Counted from the stretch's first letter, positions 48,271 through 57,558 are shown. The stretch is DNA of 64,000 bases from an uncultured Burkholderiaceae bacterium (GCA_934525625.1 CAKSZL010000005.1:62001-126000); one strand, 5' to 3'. Notes: a model not told the origin generated them from the sequence alone. Translations and numbers: made by a program.

Positions 48271-48341
48271 AAAACAAGAAAAGAGTAACAGCGGCAGGCG
48301 CCGGCAACCCTTAAGGGATTGCCCTGAGCCTGCCGCCGTTA
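48271..48341 (-). terminator. large hairpin with T-rich tail after the binding-protein gene
   Basis: TAACAGCGGCAGGC at 48286-48299 pairs with GCCTGCCGCCGTTA at 48328-48341 (one mismatch), and the interior also pairs (GGCAA/TTGCC, CCCTT/AAGGG), giving an almost continuous stem. The minus-strand downstream tract is T-rich. It lies directly after the binding-protein stop and likely causes partial termination before the permease genes. Confidence 0.8.
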
Positions 48342-48348
48342 CGCATTA

Positions 48349-49539
48349 TCAGATGCCGGGATCCTTGAATTGAGCGATCTTGTCGAACTCCACGTTCCAC
48401 ATCTGGCCGTCGACGTTCTGGGCCTTGCGGAAGTAGATGTCCTGGACGATGTCGCGGGTTTCGGCATCGATGGTGACGGGGCCACGCACGCTTTCCCAGC
48501 TCATGCCTTTCATGGCTTCCAGCAGCTTGTCGCCGTCGGCGTCGCCGTTGGTTTTCTTGAGGGCTTCGTAGACGAGATGGATGCCGTCGTAGCCGCCCAC
48601 CGACATGAAGTTGGGACGCTGGCCGTTGTTGTCGCGCATGAAGGCTTCGACGTAGGCCTTGTTGGCGGCCGAGTCGTGCGCGGCGGAGTAGTGATGGCTG
48701 CTGACCACGCCTTCGGAGACCGGGCCGATGCTGACCATGAGGTCGTCGTCGAGCACGTCGCCCGTGCAGATGAGGCGCACGCCGGCCTGGGCCAGGCCAC
48801 GCTCGTTGAACTGCTTGAGCAGGTTGGCGCCCTCGCCCGACGGCACGAAGGCGAAGACGGCTTCGGGCTTGGTGTCTTTGACGCGCTGCAGGAACGGCGC
48901 GTAGTCGGGGTTCATCAAGGGCGTGCGCACGTTGTCGAGGACCTTGCCGCCGGCTTCCGTGAAGTGCTTGGTGAAGACCTTCTCGGCGTCCAGGCCGGGG
49001 CCGTAGTCGGCCACGAAAGTGATGGCCGTCTTGATGCCTTCGTTGGCGGCCCACTTGGCCAGCGGCGCGGTGGCCTGCGGCAGCGTGAACGAGGTGCGCA
49101 CGATGTAGGGGGAACGCTGGACGATGACGGACGTGGCGGCGGCCATGACGATCATGGGCTTCTTGGATTGCGTCGCCAGGGGCGCCGCGGCGAAGGCCAG
49201 CGGCGTCAGGCCGAAGCCGGCCAGCACGTCGACCTTTTCGCGGGTAAGGAGTTCCTGGGCGATGCGGCGGGTGGCATCGGGCGCGACGCCGGTGTCGTCC
49301 TTGAGGATGACCTGGACCTTGCGGCCGGCCACCGTGTCTCCGTGCGTCTTCTGGTACAGCTTGACCGCGGCGTCGATTTGGCGCCCGGTGGAAGCGAACG
49401 GGCCGGACATCGGGACGATGAGGCCGACCTTGACCGGCTTGTCGTCGGCCTTGGCGGTAACCGGCAACATGCCGGCGGCGGCGATAGCGGCACCGCCCAC
49501 GACCAACTGGCGACGCTGGGTATTGACACGTTGAGTCAT
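48349..49539 (-). CDS. ABC transporter substrate-binding protein (HAAT family), Tat-type leader
   Basis: The 396-residue periplasmic protein belongs to the Leu/Ile/Val-binding family: KVGLIVPMSGPFASTGRQ, DDTGVAPDATRRIAQELL and GYDGIHLVYEALKK. The N-terminus (RRQLVVGGAAIAAAGMLP) carries a twin-arginine-like motif, suggesting Tat export. It sits between the oxygenase reductase and the permeases, so its ligand is probably the substrate of that oxygenase. This is inference from context. Confidence 0.88.
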   Translation of the reverse strand: MTQRVNTQRRQLVVGGAAIAAAGMLPVTAKADDKPVKVGLIVPMSGPFASTGRQIDAAVKLYQKTHGDTVAGRKVQVILKDDTGVAPDATRRIAQELLTREKVDVLAGFGLTPLAFAAAPLATQSKKPMIVMAAATSVIVQRSPYIVRTSFTLPQATAPLAKWAANEGIKTAITFVADYGPGLDAEKVFTKHFTEAGGKVLDNVRTPLMNPDYAPFLQRVKDTKPEAVFAFVPSGEGANLLKQFNERGLAQAGVRLICTGDVLDDDLMVSIGPVSEGVVSSHHYSAAHDSAANKAYVEAFMRDNNGQRPNFMSVGGYDGIHLVYEALKKTNGDADGDKLLEAMKGMSWESVRGPVTIDAETRDIVQDIYFRKAQNVDGQMWNVEFDKIAQFKDPGI

Positions 49540-49611
49540 TGTTTCCCCTTGTTGTATGCCCTTACGTTAAGGACTTGTGATGTGAATAACGATGCCGCGC
49601 CCGCCGACTGC

Positions 49612-50568
49612 TTACAGGTCGAGCACGAGCATCGGACTCTTGGAACGGGAGCAGCACGGCGTGAACTGATCGTTGGCCTCGTGTTCGGCGTCGGTCAGGT
49701 ACAAGTCGCGGTGTTCGGGAGTGCCTTCGAGCACGCGCACCAGGCAGGTGCCGCAGACGCCCTCTTCGCACGACACCGGCACGAACACGCCGGCTTCGTC
49801 CAGCACTTCGGTGATGCGCTTGTCGGCCGGCACGTCGTAGACGGCGCCGGTGCTGGCGATTTTGACTTGGAAGCCGCTATCGCCGCTGGTGTCGATCTCG
49901 GCGGCGCCGAAGTATTCGAAGTGGACGCGGTCGCTGCCCCAGCCGGCCTGCTTGGCCGTTTGCACCACGTAATCGATAAAGCCGGTAGGGCCACAGACGT
50001 AGACGTGGCTGCCGGCGGGCGCGGCGGCCAGCACGGCGGGCAGGTCGAGCTTCTGCGCGGCGTCGCCGTCGTCGAAGTGGAAATGCGCGCGGCTGGCGAA
50101 GCTGGCGTTGGCGATGTCGTCGTGGAAAGCCATGCGATCGCGCGAGCGAGCGCAGTAATGCATCTCGAAACTGCCCTGGGTATGGCTGAGGCGACGCGCC
50201 ATGCACAGAATGGGCGTGACGCCGATGCCGCCGGCCAGCAGCAGGCTATGCGGCGCGGGCACCAGCTCGAAGTGATTGCGCGGCTCGCTGATCTTGACGA
50301 GGTCGCCTTCGTTGATGTCGTCGTGTATGGCGACGGAGCCTCCGCGCGAAGCCGGATCGCGCAGCACGCCGATGACGTAGCGGGTCTGTTCGGTGGAATC
50401 GTTCAGCAGCGAGTATTGGCGGATGAGGCCGTCGCGGATATGCACGTCGATGTGGGCGCCGGCGCTGAACGCGGGCAAGGGCTTGCCATCGGTGCTTGCC
50501 AGTTCGAGACTGACGATGTCTGCGGCCTCCTGCGCCTTCCTGACTACTTTGACAGTAATTTGACTCAT
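49612..50568 (-). CDS. oxygenase reductase component, VanB-like (FMN and 2Fe-2S)
   Basis: The 318-residue flavoprotein passes electrons from NAD(P)H to the Rieske oxygenase encoded upstream. Order: flavin-binding barrel with RQYSLLN near residue 50, a nucleotide domain with LLAGGIGVTPILCMARRL and VYVCGPTGFID, and a C-terminal 2Fe-2S ferredoxin (C-x4-C-x2-C in CEEGVCGTC, fourth Cys in TPCCSRS). This is the phthalate dioxygenase reductase architecture that VanB shares. I chose the ATG at 50568 (MSQITVKV). It is 86 bases after the oxygenase gene. Confidence 0.88.
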   Translation of the reverse strand: MSQITVKVVRKAQEAADIVSLELASTDGKPLPAFSAGAHIDVHIRDGLIRQYSLLNDSTEQTRYVIGVLRDPASRGGSVAIHDDINEGDLVKISEPRNHFELVPAPHSLLLAGGIGVTPILCMARRLSHTQGSFEMHYCARSRDRMAFHDDIANASFASRAHFHFDDGDAAQKLDLPAVLAAAPAGSHVYVCGPTGFIDYVVQTAKQAGWGSDRVHFEYFGAAEIDTSGDSGFQVKIASTGAVYDVPADKRITEVLDEAGVFVPVSCEEGVCGTCLVRVLEGTPEHRDLYLTDAEHEANDQFTPCCSRSKSPMLVLDL

Positions 50569-50653
50569 TGATTTTCTACACTTTGAGAGGTGCCCAAACC
50601 ATGGTGGGCCGGGAAACATGCCGACCCACCCTCATGCAAGTTCAGGCCATGAG

Positions 50654-51700
50654 TCAGGCGGGTTCGACGCTCTTGGCTTGCTCGGCTTTGATCAGCCTAT
50701 CGAGGACGCGGCGCGATTGCACCCCCCCGGTATCGATGTTCAGCATAAGCAGCCGCCGATCAGGATAAACCTCGAGATTCTTCTGCTGGGCTTCCAGAAC
50801 GGCCAAATCTTCGCTGAATATTTTACCCTGTCCTTTACGGATGGTCTGCGTGAGCACGTGGTCGTGGGACTGGAAGTTGCGCGCCATGCCCCAGAAGTAC
50901 CAGTGTGAAGACTCGGTTTCGGGCGTGATGAAGTCGACCACCGTGGCGCGTACGCGGTACTTGGGATCGGCATCGCGGCCGCCTTTGCCCGCGAGGGCGA
51001 CGCCCACGTCGATGAGGACGTGGCTGGGCGGCGTGAAGCGGGAAATCTGCCAGCGATCGACCGGCTGCTCGGCGGGCAGGCCGTTGTAGCGCAGCGCAGC
51101 CTGCCAGAACGGCGGCGCGGTGACGCCTTCCATGAAGCGGCTGGTTTCGACGGTGTCGCCGTCGACCGAGGTCTGCACCGGGGTTTCGTCGATTTCGTCC
51201 TGGCCGATGCTGGTGGTGTGCACGTAGGCTTCGTGCGTCAAGTCCATCAGGTTGTCTATCATCAGGCGATAGTCGGCATTGATGTGATACAGCCCGCCGC
51301 CATAGGCCCAATCGGGGTTGTTGAACCACTCCAGGAAGGGGATTTGCGCGTCGTCGGCCAGCGCGGCGTCGCCAGGCCACACCCAGATGAAGCCGTGGCG
51401 CTCGACCGCCGGGAACACGCGAGCGCGCGGAAAACCCGCGACGCGCTGCATGGGCATGGAAGCCACCTTGCCGTCGCAATCCAGCGCCAGGCCGTGATAG
51501 CCGCAAACCAGGTTGTCGCCGTGGACATAGCCCAGCGACATGGCGGCGCCGCGGTGCGGACAGAAGTCTTCCAGCGCGCTGACCTTGCCGTTGGCCCCGC
51601 GATAGAACACCATGCGTTCGCCGCAGATCTGGCGACCCAGCGGCTTTTTCTCGATTTCGTCAGGAGTACAGGCTACGTACCAGGTATTCTTGGGGAACAT
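50654..51700 (-). CDS. Rieske oxygenase, vanillate O-demethylase (VanA)-like
   Basis: The 348-residue oxygenase has a Rieske 2Fe-2S site (CPHRGAAMSLG then CGYHGLALDC; two Cys and two His) and a mononuclear iron site (DNLMDLTHEAYVH with D-x2-H-x4-H). The start MFPKNTWYVACTPDEI, KPLGRQICGERMVFYRG, VWPGDAALADDAQIP and VVDFITPETESSHWYFWGMARNF read as VanA, which demethylates vanillate to protocatechuate. The substrate is therefore probably a methoxylated aromatic acid; related demethylases or hydroxylases cannot be excluded. Palindromes that look like MarR sites lie just upstream. Confidence 0.88.
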   Translation of the reverse strand: MFPKNTWYVACTPDEIEKKPLGRQICGERMVFYRGANGKVSALEDFCPHRGAAMSLGYVHGDNLVCGYHGLALDCDGKVASMPMQRVAGFPRARVFPAVERHGFIWVWPGDAALADDAQIPFLEWFNNPDWAYGGGLYHINADYRLMIDNLMDLTHEAYVHTTSIGQDEIDETPVQTSVDGDTVETSRFMEGVTAPPFWQAALRYNGLPAEQPVDRWQISRFTPPSHVLIDVGVALAGKGGRDADPKYRVRATVVDFITPETESSHWYFWGMARNFQSHDHVLTQTIRKGQGKIFSEDLAVLEAQQKNLEVYPDRRLLMLNIDTGGVQSRRVLDRLIKAEQAKSVEPA

Positions 51701-51733
51701 AAGCGCCTCGCGGAAGAGATTTTCAGTTCACAT

Positions 51734-51759
51734 TCAGTTGACTGATTCAGCACACTGAA
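51734..51759. promoter_or_regulatory. tandem palindromes, probable MarR operators upstream of the VanA-like gene
   Basis: TCAGTTGACTGA (51734-51745) and TTCAGCACACTGAA (51746-51759) are adjacent dyads with shared ACTGA ends, 34-59 bases upstream of the oxygenase ATG, where they would overlap its promoter. A third related dyad, CAGTACACTG, is at 51829-51838. The MarR gene is next upstream, so it is the likely binder. Confidence 0.55.
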
Positions 51760-51861
51760 CATGGAATTATTTTAATCCCCATAAGGCCAGGCGCCACATC
51801 AGTAATTACCCTTATATGTGTTTAAAACAGTACACTGAATGACGCTGCGCCGCAGCATCCT

Positions 51862-52479
51862 TTATTTATTGGACTTGGCGCCGCCGCGCGACGGCGCGCG
51901 CTTTCTGGCGGCGGGCCGCCGCGCCGCGCCCTCTTCGGCGGATGCCGAACCGGCCTCGGGCCGGGCGGCGCGCGCGGATTTCCTGGCGGCCCGGGCCGGC
52001 GTGGCCAGGGGGGCTCGGCTTTGCTCGTTGTTCAGATGCACCAGCTTTTGCAGCAGATGCATGAACTGGGCTTCTTCTTCGGACGAAAAACCCCGGAAGA
52101 TGCGTTCGTGCAGCCGCCCTATGCCCGACACAGTGCTTTGCAGCAATTCCTTGCCCGCGTCGGTGAGGTACAAGGCGCGCTGGCGCCGGTTGTTGGGGTC
52201 GAGATAGCGCCGCAGAAAACCTTTTTCTTCGAGGCGGATGGCGACGCTGGCGGCGGTGGAGGTGTCGATGGCCACCAGGCCCGCCAGCGTTACCTGGTCG
52301 ATGCCGGGACGCTCGACCAGCACGCGCAAAATGGCGTACTGCACGGGCGTGACGTACTGGCCCAGCTCGTCGTGGAAAATGGAAGCCGATATCTGCTGCG
52401 CGCGGCGAAACAGGTGGCCCGGCTGGGTGTACAGCTCGGCCAGAGCCCTATCTTCCAGGGTGTCGGATTCAGTTTCCAT
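51862..52479 (-). CDS. MarR-family transcriptional regulator with basic C-terminal tail
   Basis: The 205-residue protein has the MarR winged HTH (residues about 35-150): QYAILRVLVERPGIDQVTLAGLVAIDTSTAASVAIRLEEKGFLRRYLDPNNRRQRALYLTDAGKELL. About 50 extra C-terminal residues are rich in Ala, Arg and Lys, like a disordered DNA-binding tail, unusual for MarR. It is upstream of and in the same direction as the VanA-like operon, so it probably senses the aromatic substrate and represses the operon; MarR proteins often sense phenolic acids. Confidence 0.9.
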   Translation of the reverse strand: METESDTLEDRALAELYTQPGHLFRRAQQISASIFHDELGQYVTPVQYAILRVLVERPGIDQVTLAGLVAIDTSTAASVAIRLEEKGFLRRYLDPNNRRQRALYLTDAGKELLQSTVSGIGRLHERIFRGFSSEEEAQFMHLLQKLVHLNNEQSRAPLATPARAARKSARAARPEAGSASAEEGAARRPAARKRAPSRGGAKSNK

Positions 52480-52621
52480 GGCGTGGCGTAAAAGCGTCTT
52501 GTGAAAGTGAAAACAGCGCTGATTTTAACAGCGCCGGGGTGGGCGGCCACCCCTGTTCGCATCTCACTTGAATGCCGCGTGAACACTCCATGTAAACGCG
52601 TTTACCGCCGACGCCGGATCG

Positions 52622-54115
52622 TCATGCCTGATGCACCGCATCGGCCACCTGAAACACCTTGCTTTCGTCGAAGTGGCTGCCGATGATCATGAAGCCCACC
52701 GGTCTGCCGTCCGACTCGCCGCAGCATACCGAAATCGCGGGATGTCCGGTCAGGTCGAAGGGGCAGGTGTTGTTCAGCATTTCCCAACTGCGGTTCAGCA
52801 CTTCCTCGATGGGCGCTTCGCGCGTGGTCAGCGGCGTCGCCGTCATGGGCGTGGTCGGCATGACCAGCACGTCGCACCCGGCCAGCATGGCGTCGTACTC
52901 GGCGCGCAGGCGGCGGCGCAGGTTCTGCACTTTCGCGTACAGTTGCCCGCCCTGGCGGTACATGACTTCGCCCGCCAGTATCGTGGCCTTTACCGTGGGC
53001 GCCAGTTCGTCGGCATGCGCCCGCCAGTTGTCGAAGGCCTTCATGAAGGACAAGGGGTAGGCGCCGATGGCGCCGTAACCCACGCCATGCCCATAGGCCC
53101 AGGCATGGAATACGCCCTCCATGCCGACGGGCAGCCAGAGCATGGAGCCGGTATCGTGCCAGGGGATGGAGACCTCCTCGACCTGGGCGCCCTGCCCCTT
53201 CAAGCGCGCCAGCGCGTCGCGCACGGCGGCGTCCACGCCGGCCTCCGACTCGGGCCGCCCGAAGCCTTCCTTGACCACCCCTATGCGCAAGCCCTTGACG
53301 CCCTTGCCCAAGGCCTCGGTGTAAGGCTGCGATGGATTCCCGCGCTGGCGGCCGTCCACGCCGTCGTCCCCCGCCATGGCCTCCAGCAGCAGCGCGCAGT
53401 CGGCCACCGTACGCGCCATGGGGCCCAGGTGGTCTATGGTGTAGTCCAGGCCGGCGGCGCCGGTATAGGGCACCAGACCGAAGGTGGGCTTGAGCCCGAC
53501 GATGCCGCAAAAAGAGGAAGGCATGCGGATGGAGCCGGCCTGATCCGCGCCGATGGCCATGTCCACCTCGCCCGCGGCCACCAATGCCGCGCTGCCGTTG
53601 CTGGAACCGCCGGGGGAGCGGCCCGGCGCGCGCGGATTCTCCACCGCGCCGGTGGAGCAAGTAGCGCTGTTGCCGGCCACGCAGAAGTATTCGCACACCG
53701 CCTTGCCCAGGATTTCGCCGCCGGCGTCCAGCACGCGGGTGACGACGGTGGCGTCCACGTCGGGCACGTAGCCTTCCAGCACCGAAGAGCCGTTGGCCAT
53801 GGGCACGCCGGCGACGCACACATTGTCCTTGACCGCTATCGTCTTGCCCTTGAGCTTGCCCTCGGCCGCCCCTTGTATGCGCGTTTTGTAATACCAGGCC
53901 TTGTGAGGGTTTTCCTCCGCGCCGGGCCGATAGCCGGGCGTGCGCGGATAACGCACCTCGGGCTTCTCGTCCGGCATGTCTTCGATGGCCCGGAATACCG
54001 GCGTCATTTGGTCAAGCACGGTGCGATAGCTGGCCGCGTCCTGTTCACTGATCGTCATGCCGAACTGCCGGCCGATTTCCTGCAGCGCTTTTTCATCGGG
54101 GAAGAAGTAAGCCAC
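52622..54115 (-). CDS. amidase-signature family hydrolase
   Basis: The 497-residue enzyme hydrolyses amides to carboxylate and ammonia. The Ser-cisSer-Lys triad is visible: Lys in IAVKDNVCVAG, cis-Ser in PGGSSNGSAAL and nucleophile Ser in GADQAGSIRMPSSFCG. The GTG start at 54115 is chosen for its strong AAGGAGG Shine-Dalgarno eight bases upstream; an ATG at 54181 would add 22 unlikely residues. It is last in an operon with an AmiC/UrtA-like binding protein, a HAAT transporter and an AraC regulator, so the imported compound is probably an amide. Confidence 0.92.
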   Translation of the reverse strand: MAYFFPDEKALQEIGRQFGMTISEQDAASYRTVLDQMTPVFRAIEDMPDEKPEVRYPRTPGYRPGAEENPHKAWYYKTRIQGAAEGKLKGKTIAVKDNVCVAGVPMANGSSVLEGYVPDVDATVVTRVLDAGGEILGKAVCEYFCVAGNSATCSTGAVENPRAPGRSPGGSSNGSAALVAAGEVDMAIGADQAGSIRMPSSFCGIVGLKPTFGLVPYTGAAGLDYTIDHLGPMARTVADCALLLEAMAGDDGVDGRQRGNPSQPYTEALGKGVKGLRIGVVKEGFGRPESEAGVDAAVRDALARLKGQGAQVEEVSIPWHDTGSMLWLPVGMEGVFHAWAYGHGVGYGAIGAYPLSFMKAFDNWRAHADELAPTVKATILAGEVMYRQGGQLYAKVQNLRRRLRAEYDAMLAGCDVLVMPTTPMTATPLTTREAPIEEVLNRSWEMLNNTCPFDLTGHPAISVCCGESDGRPVGFMIIGSHFDESKVFQVADAVHQA

Positions 54116-54218
54116 GAAACATCCCTCCTTTAAGGGCAAAAAACACGGCGGCCCGCAACCACGCAAGGCGCAAGCCGCCAAAACCGGAACCCTCCCGCTT
54201 AGGGCCTGTCAACAGGTC

Positions 54219-55112
54219 CTAACCCATGCGGTTGCGCCGAAAGGCCAGCGGCGTTTCCTCCGTCTGCTCGACGAAGAAACGGTTGAAATGGGAAGGCTCC
54301 TTGAAATTCAGGTGGTAGGCGATCTGCGTCACGGACATGGCCGAGTACAGCAGCAAGCGCTGGGCTTCCAACAGCACGCGCCGGTGCACGATTTTCAGGG
54401 GCGACTCGCCGGCCACTTCGCGGCAGGCGCGCAGCAGCGTGCGCTCGGTGACGCCCAGTTTTTCGACATAGCTGGAAATCGGCAATTGCTCGCGAAAGTG
54501 CTGTTCCAGGCAGTCGCGGAAACGCTTGTACAACTGGCTGCGGCGCAATTGCTCGGGTCCGGGCGGGCGCACGCGCTCGTGCCCCAGGCGCGCCAGCCAG
54601 CTGAGTATTTCCAGCAGGAAGGCCGAGCACATGGCGCCGCGTCCGCGCCGCGGTTCGGCCGCCCCCAGGTTCTCGGCGATCGTGCCCAGGGCCGCCGCTA
54701 TGCGCGCATACGCCTGCTTGTCCACGCCCAACGGCTGCACGTAGGCCTGCTGCTGCAGGCCGGCCAGCACTTCGCTTTCCCCCGAGAACCTGACCAGTTC
54801 GTCCAGGTAGGCGTCGGACAGCGTCAGTATCCGGCCCCGCGTGCCCGTCTCGTAGCGCAGGCTGTGGATGACCAGCGCCGGCACGAAAACCAGGGCGGGC
54901 GCCTGGAAGCCGTCTTCCCACAAATCGAAGTTGACGCGCCCCGCCCCCGTATCGATCAGGAAAAGCTGGAAGAGGTCTCGATGGCGGTGCGGGAAGAGTT
55001 CCCAGTTGTACTTGCGCACGCGTATGGAGATGGGCTCCACGTGCAGGAAACGAAAATCGCCGCCGGGCAAGCGGCCCACGTCGTCGTAATGGACAAAAGG
55101 CGGTTCGCTCAT
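54219..55112 (-). CDS. AraC-family transcriptional regulator
   Basis: The 297-residue protein has an N-terminal cupin-like sensor domain (FPHRHRDLFQLFLIDTGAGRVNFD) and a C-terminal AraC double HTH (KLGVTERTLLRACREVAGESP and MSVTQIAYHLNFKEPSHFNRFFVEQTEETPLAFRR). It follows the transporter by nine bases and precedes the amidase by about 100, so it is probably an activator of this amide operon. The inducer is unknown. Confidence 0.92.
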   Translation of the reverse strand: MSEPPFVHYDDVGRLPGGDFRFLHVEPISIRVRKYNWELFPHRHRDLFQLFLIDTGAGRVNFDLWEDGFQAPALVFVPALVIHSLRYETGTRGRILTLSDAYLDELVRFSGESEVLAGLQQQAYVQPLGVDKQAYARIAAALGTIAENLGAAEPRRGRGAMCSAFLLEILSWLARLGHERVRPPGPEQLRRSQLYKRFRDCLEQHFREQLPISSYVEKLGVTERTLLRACREVAGESPLKIVHRRVLLEAQRLLLYSAMSVTQIAYHLNFKEPSHFNRFFVEQTEETPLAFRRNRMG

Positions 55113-55121
55113 GCTGGCTGG

Positions 55122-55853
55122 CTAGGGCTCGCCCGCGCTCTCCAGGCCGACGAACTCGTCCAGCGTTTCTTGTTCCGACAAGAGCTCGGGCTTGAGTTCG
55201 CGGATGATTTCACCCTTTTGCAGCCACAATACGCGCTGCGCGATGGAACGGATGAAACCGACGTCCTGCTCCACCACCACGACGGCCAGGCCCCGCTCGG
55301 CCGCCAAGCGGCATAAATGGTCTTCGATCTCGTCCACGATGGAGGGCTGTATGCCTTCGGTGGGCTCGTCCAGCAGCAGCACGCGGGGCGCGCCGCACAA
55401 AGCGCGCGCCAGCGCCAATATCTGCTGCTCGCCGCCGCTGAGTGCTCCGCCTTTGCGTTCCAGCAAACGCCCCAGCACCGGAAAATCGGTCACTGCGCCG
55501 TCGACCGCCGCCGCCACCTGGCGCCGCGCCGCCGCGGCGCCTATCGCCAGGTTCTCGCGCACGCTTAAGGAGGCGAAAATGTCGCGGCCCTGCGGCACGT
55601 AGCCCAGGCCCAGCGCCGCCCGCTGATGGGTGGGCAATGCGCGCGCCGGCTTGCCGGCCAGGCGGATCTCGCCCGCCGTGGTGTCCACCTGCCCGACCAG
55701 CGCCTTCATCAAGGTCGTCTTGCCCATGCCGTTGTGGCCCAGCACGCCGACGACTTCGCCCGGCCGCACGGCAAACGACACCTGGCGCAGCACCGGTATC
55801 GTTCCGTAGCCGGCGCAAAGCCCCTCAACCTCCAGAACCGGCTGCTCCATCAT
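55122..55853 (-). CDS. HAAT ABC transporter ATPase (LivF/UrtE-like)
   Basis: The 243-residue ATPase has Walker A VLGHNGMGKTTLMKAL, GLGYVPQGRDIFASLSVRENL, signature LSGGEQQILALAR and Walker B RVLLLDEPTEGIQPS. The GRDIFASLSV and TEGIQP stretches are typical of the urea/amide UrtE branch. The ATG at 55853 overlaps the LivG-like gene by four bases. AraC follows after nine bases. Confidence 0.88.
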   Translation of the reverse strand: MMEQPVLEVEGLCAGYGTIPVLRQVSFAVRPGEVVGVLGHNGMGKTTLMKALVGQVDTTAGEIRLAGKPARALPTHQRAALGLGYVPQGRDIFASLSVRENLAIGAAAARRQVAAAVDGAVTDFPVLGRLLERKGGALSGGEQQILALARALCGAPRVLLLDEPTEGIQPSIVDEIEDHLCRLAAERGLAVVVVEQDVGFIRSIAQRVLWLQKGEIIRELKPELLSEQETLDEFVGLESAGEP

Positions 55854-56572
55854 CTGGCCTCCTTGCCATGCTGCCCAAGATAAGCATCGCGAACCTCCTC
55901 GTTGCGCAGTACGCCTTCCATCGTGTCTTCGACCAGCACCCGGCCGCGATGGAACACGGTGACTCTTTCGGCAATGCGCCGGATGAAATGCATGTCGTGC
56001 TCGACCACGATAAAAGTGCATTTTCCGCGCATCTGCTCCAGCAGCCCGATGGTGCGCTCGACCTCGCCGACGGTCATGCCCGCGGCGGGCTCGTCCAGCA
56101 ACACCAGGCGCGGGCGCGTTACCAGAATCATGCCCAGCTCCACCCACTGCCTATGGCCATGCGCCAGCCGGCCGGCCAGGGCCTGCGCATGGTCGGCCAT
56201 CTGAATGCGCTCGATCATCTCGTGCGCGGCCCGCAAAGCCTGCGCATCCGTCATCGTCCTGCGCGCGGCCAGATAAATATTCTCGTGCACGCTCAGCCCA
56301 TTGAACAGATTGGGCACTTGGGTCTTGACCCCCACCCCCATGCGCGCAATGGCGAAAGGCGGCGCGCCGGTAATGTCTTTGCCGAACAGCCGTATGCTTC
56401 CGGACGAAGGCTTAAGCTGCCCCGTCAGCATCTTGAAGAAGGTGCTCTTGCCCGCGCCGTTGGCGCCTATCAGGCAGCGCAGCTCGCCCTCTTCGAGATC
56501 GAAATTGACGCCCGCCACGGCGGCCACGCCGCCGAAAGTACGCCACAAGTCGCGTGTTTGCAGCATGTTCAC
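55850..56572 (-). CDS. HAAT ABC transporter ATPase (LivG/UrtD-like)
   Basis: The 240-residue ATPase has Walker A LIGANGAGKSTFFKMLTG, the segment GVGVKTQVPNLFNGLSVHENI and Walker B LVLLDEPAAGMTVGEVERT, which is UrtD-like. It overlaps the permease gene by four bases and the LivF-like ATPase by four bases in one operon. Confidence 0.88.
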   Translation of the reverse strand: MNMLQTRDLWRTFGGVAAVAGVNFDLEEGELRCLIGANGAGKSTFFKMLTGQLKPSSGSIRLFGKDITGAPPFAIARMGVGVKTQVPNLFNGLSVHENIYLAARRTMTDAQALRAAHEMIERIQMADHAQALAGRLAHGHRQWVELGMILVTRPRLVLLDEPAAGMTVGEVERTIGLLEQMRGKCTFIVVEHDMHFIRRIAERVTVFHRGRVLVEDTMEGVLRNEEVRDAYLGQHGKEAR

Positions 56573-57558
56573 CTTCCCTTGCCGCGCCAGTCAAGCCGGG
56601 CGCGCAAAGCCGGCACGATGCCGCTGGGAATGAGCAGCACCGCCGCCACGAACAGCACTCCCAGTGCGATTTCGGGATTGATCTGGGAAACGCTGCCCAG
56701 CCAGGTCGTCAGGCTTTGCACGAGAAAGCAGCCGACGATGGGCCCCAGCAGGGTTCCCAGCCCGCCCAGCAACACCCAGACCACGACCTGCGCGGCGAAC
56801 GACATCGAGAATACGCCCGGCCCCACCGAAGCTCCCCAGGCGGCATACAGCGCACCGGCGAAACCGGCCACCGCCGCGCCGATGCAGAACACGCCCAGCT
56901 TGTAGCAGCGCGCGTCGTAGCCTAGCAGCTCGGCCCGCAACTCGTTTTCCTTGACGGCGATGACGGTACGGCCGAAGCGGCTGGCGACGATGGCGCGCAA
57001 CAACAGGTACACCGCCAGCAGCGACAGCGCCGCCATGTAATACATGCCTTCGAAGGACAGCTCCACCCCCGGCATGAAGGGCGCATTCAACGGCGGCACG
57101 GACGGAATGCCGTTGTAGCCGCCGATGTTGACCTTGCCGATCTGATAAGCCGGCCCCGAAGCGCTGTTGATCAGGCTGAGCAGGATCAGCGGCACCGTCA
57201 GCGAGATCACCGCGAAGTACACGTCGCTGATGCGGCCGAAAAACGTAAAGTAGCCCAATGCGGCCGCAAAGACCACGGGTATGGCGATGGCGCCCAGCAC
57301 GCCCCAGGTGCTGTCGCCCAGATTGATGGCCAGCACGGCATAGGCGTAGGCGCCGATGCCGAAGAAAGCCGTCTGGCCCAGCGCGATGATGCCGCCCATG
57401 CCCCACACCAGCCCCAGGCTGAGCGTCAGAATGGCCAGCACGGCGAACACCGTCAGGTTGTACAAGGTGTAGACCTCGGTGAACAAGGGAATGCCGAACA
57501 CCAGCGCCAGCGCAACGGCCACGCCGGCAAGCAATCCCCGCATGCTGCGGCAGCCCAT
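56569..57558 (-). CDS. HAAT ABC transporter permease (LivM/UrtC-like)
   Basis: The 329-residue permease has about nine helices, with GLVWGMGGIIALGQTAFFGIGAYAYAVLA and LLGGLGTLLGPIVGCFLVQ as family marks. Its start shares one base with the stop of the LivH-like gene (TGATG), so translation is tightly coupled. Confidence 0.9.
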   Translation of the reverse strand: MGCRSMRGLLAGVAVALALVFGIPLFTEVYTLYNLTVFAVLAILTLSLGLVWGMGGIIALGQTAFFGIGAYAYAVLAINLGDSTWGVLGAIAIPVVFAAALGYFTFFGRISDVYFAVISLTVPLILLSLINSASGPAYQIGKVNIGGYNGIPSVPPLNAPFMPGVELSFEGMYYMAALSLLAVYLLLRAIVASRFGRTVIAVKENELRAELLGYDARCYKLGVFCIGAAVAGFAGALYAAWGASVGPGVFSMSFAAQVVVWVLLGGLGTLLGPIVGCFLVQSLTTWLGSVSQINPEIALGVLFVAAVLLIPSGIVPALRARLDWRGKGR

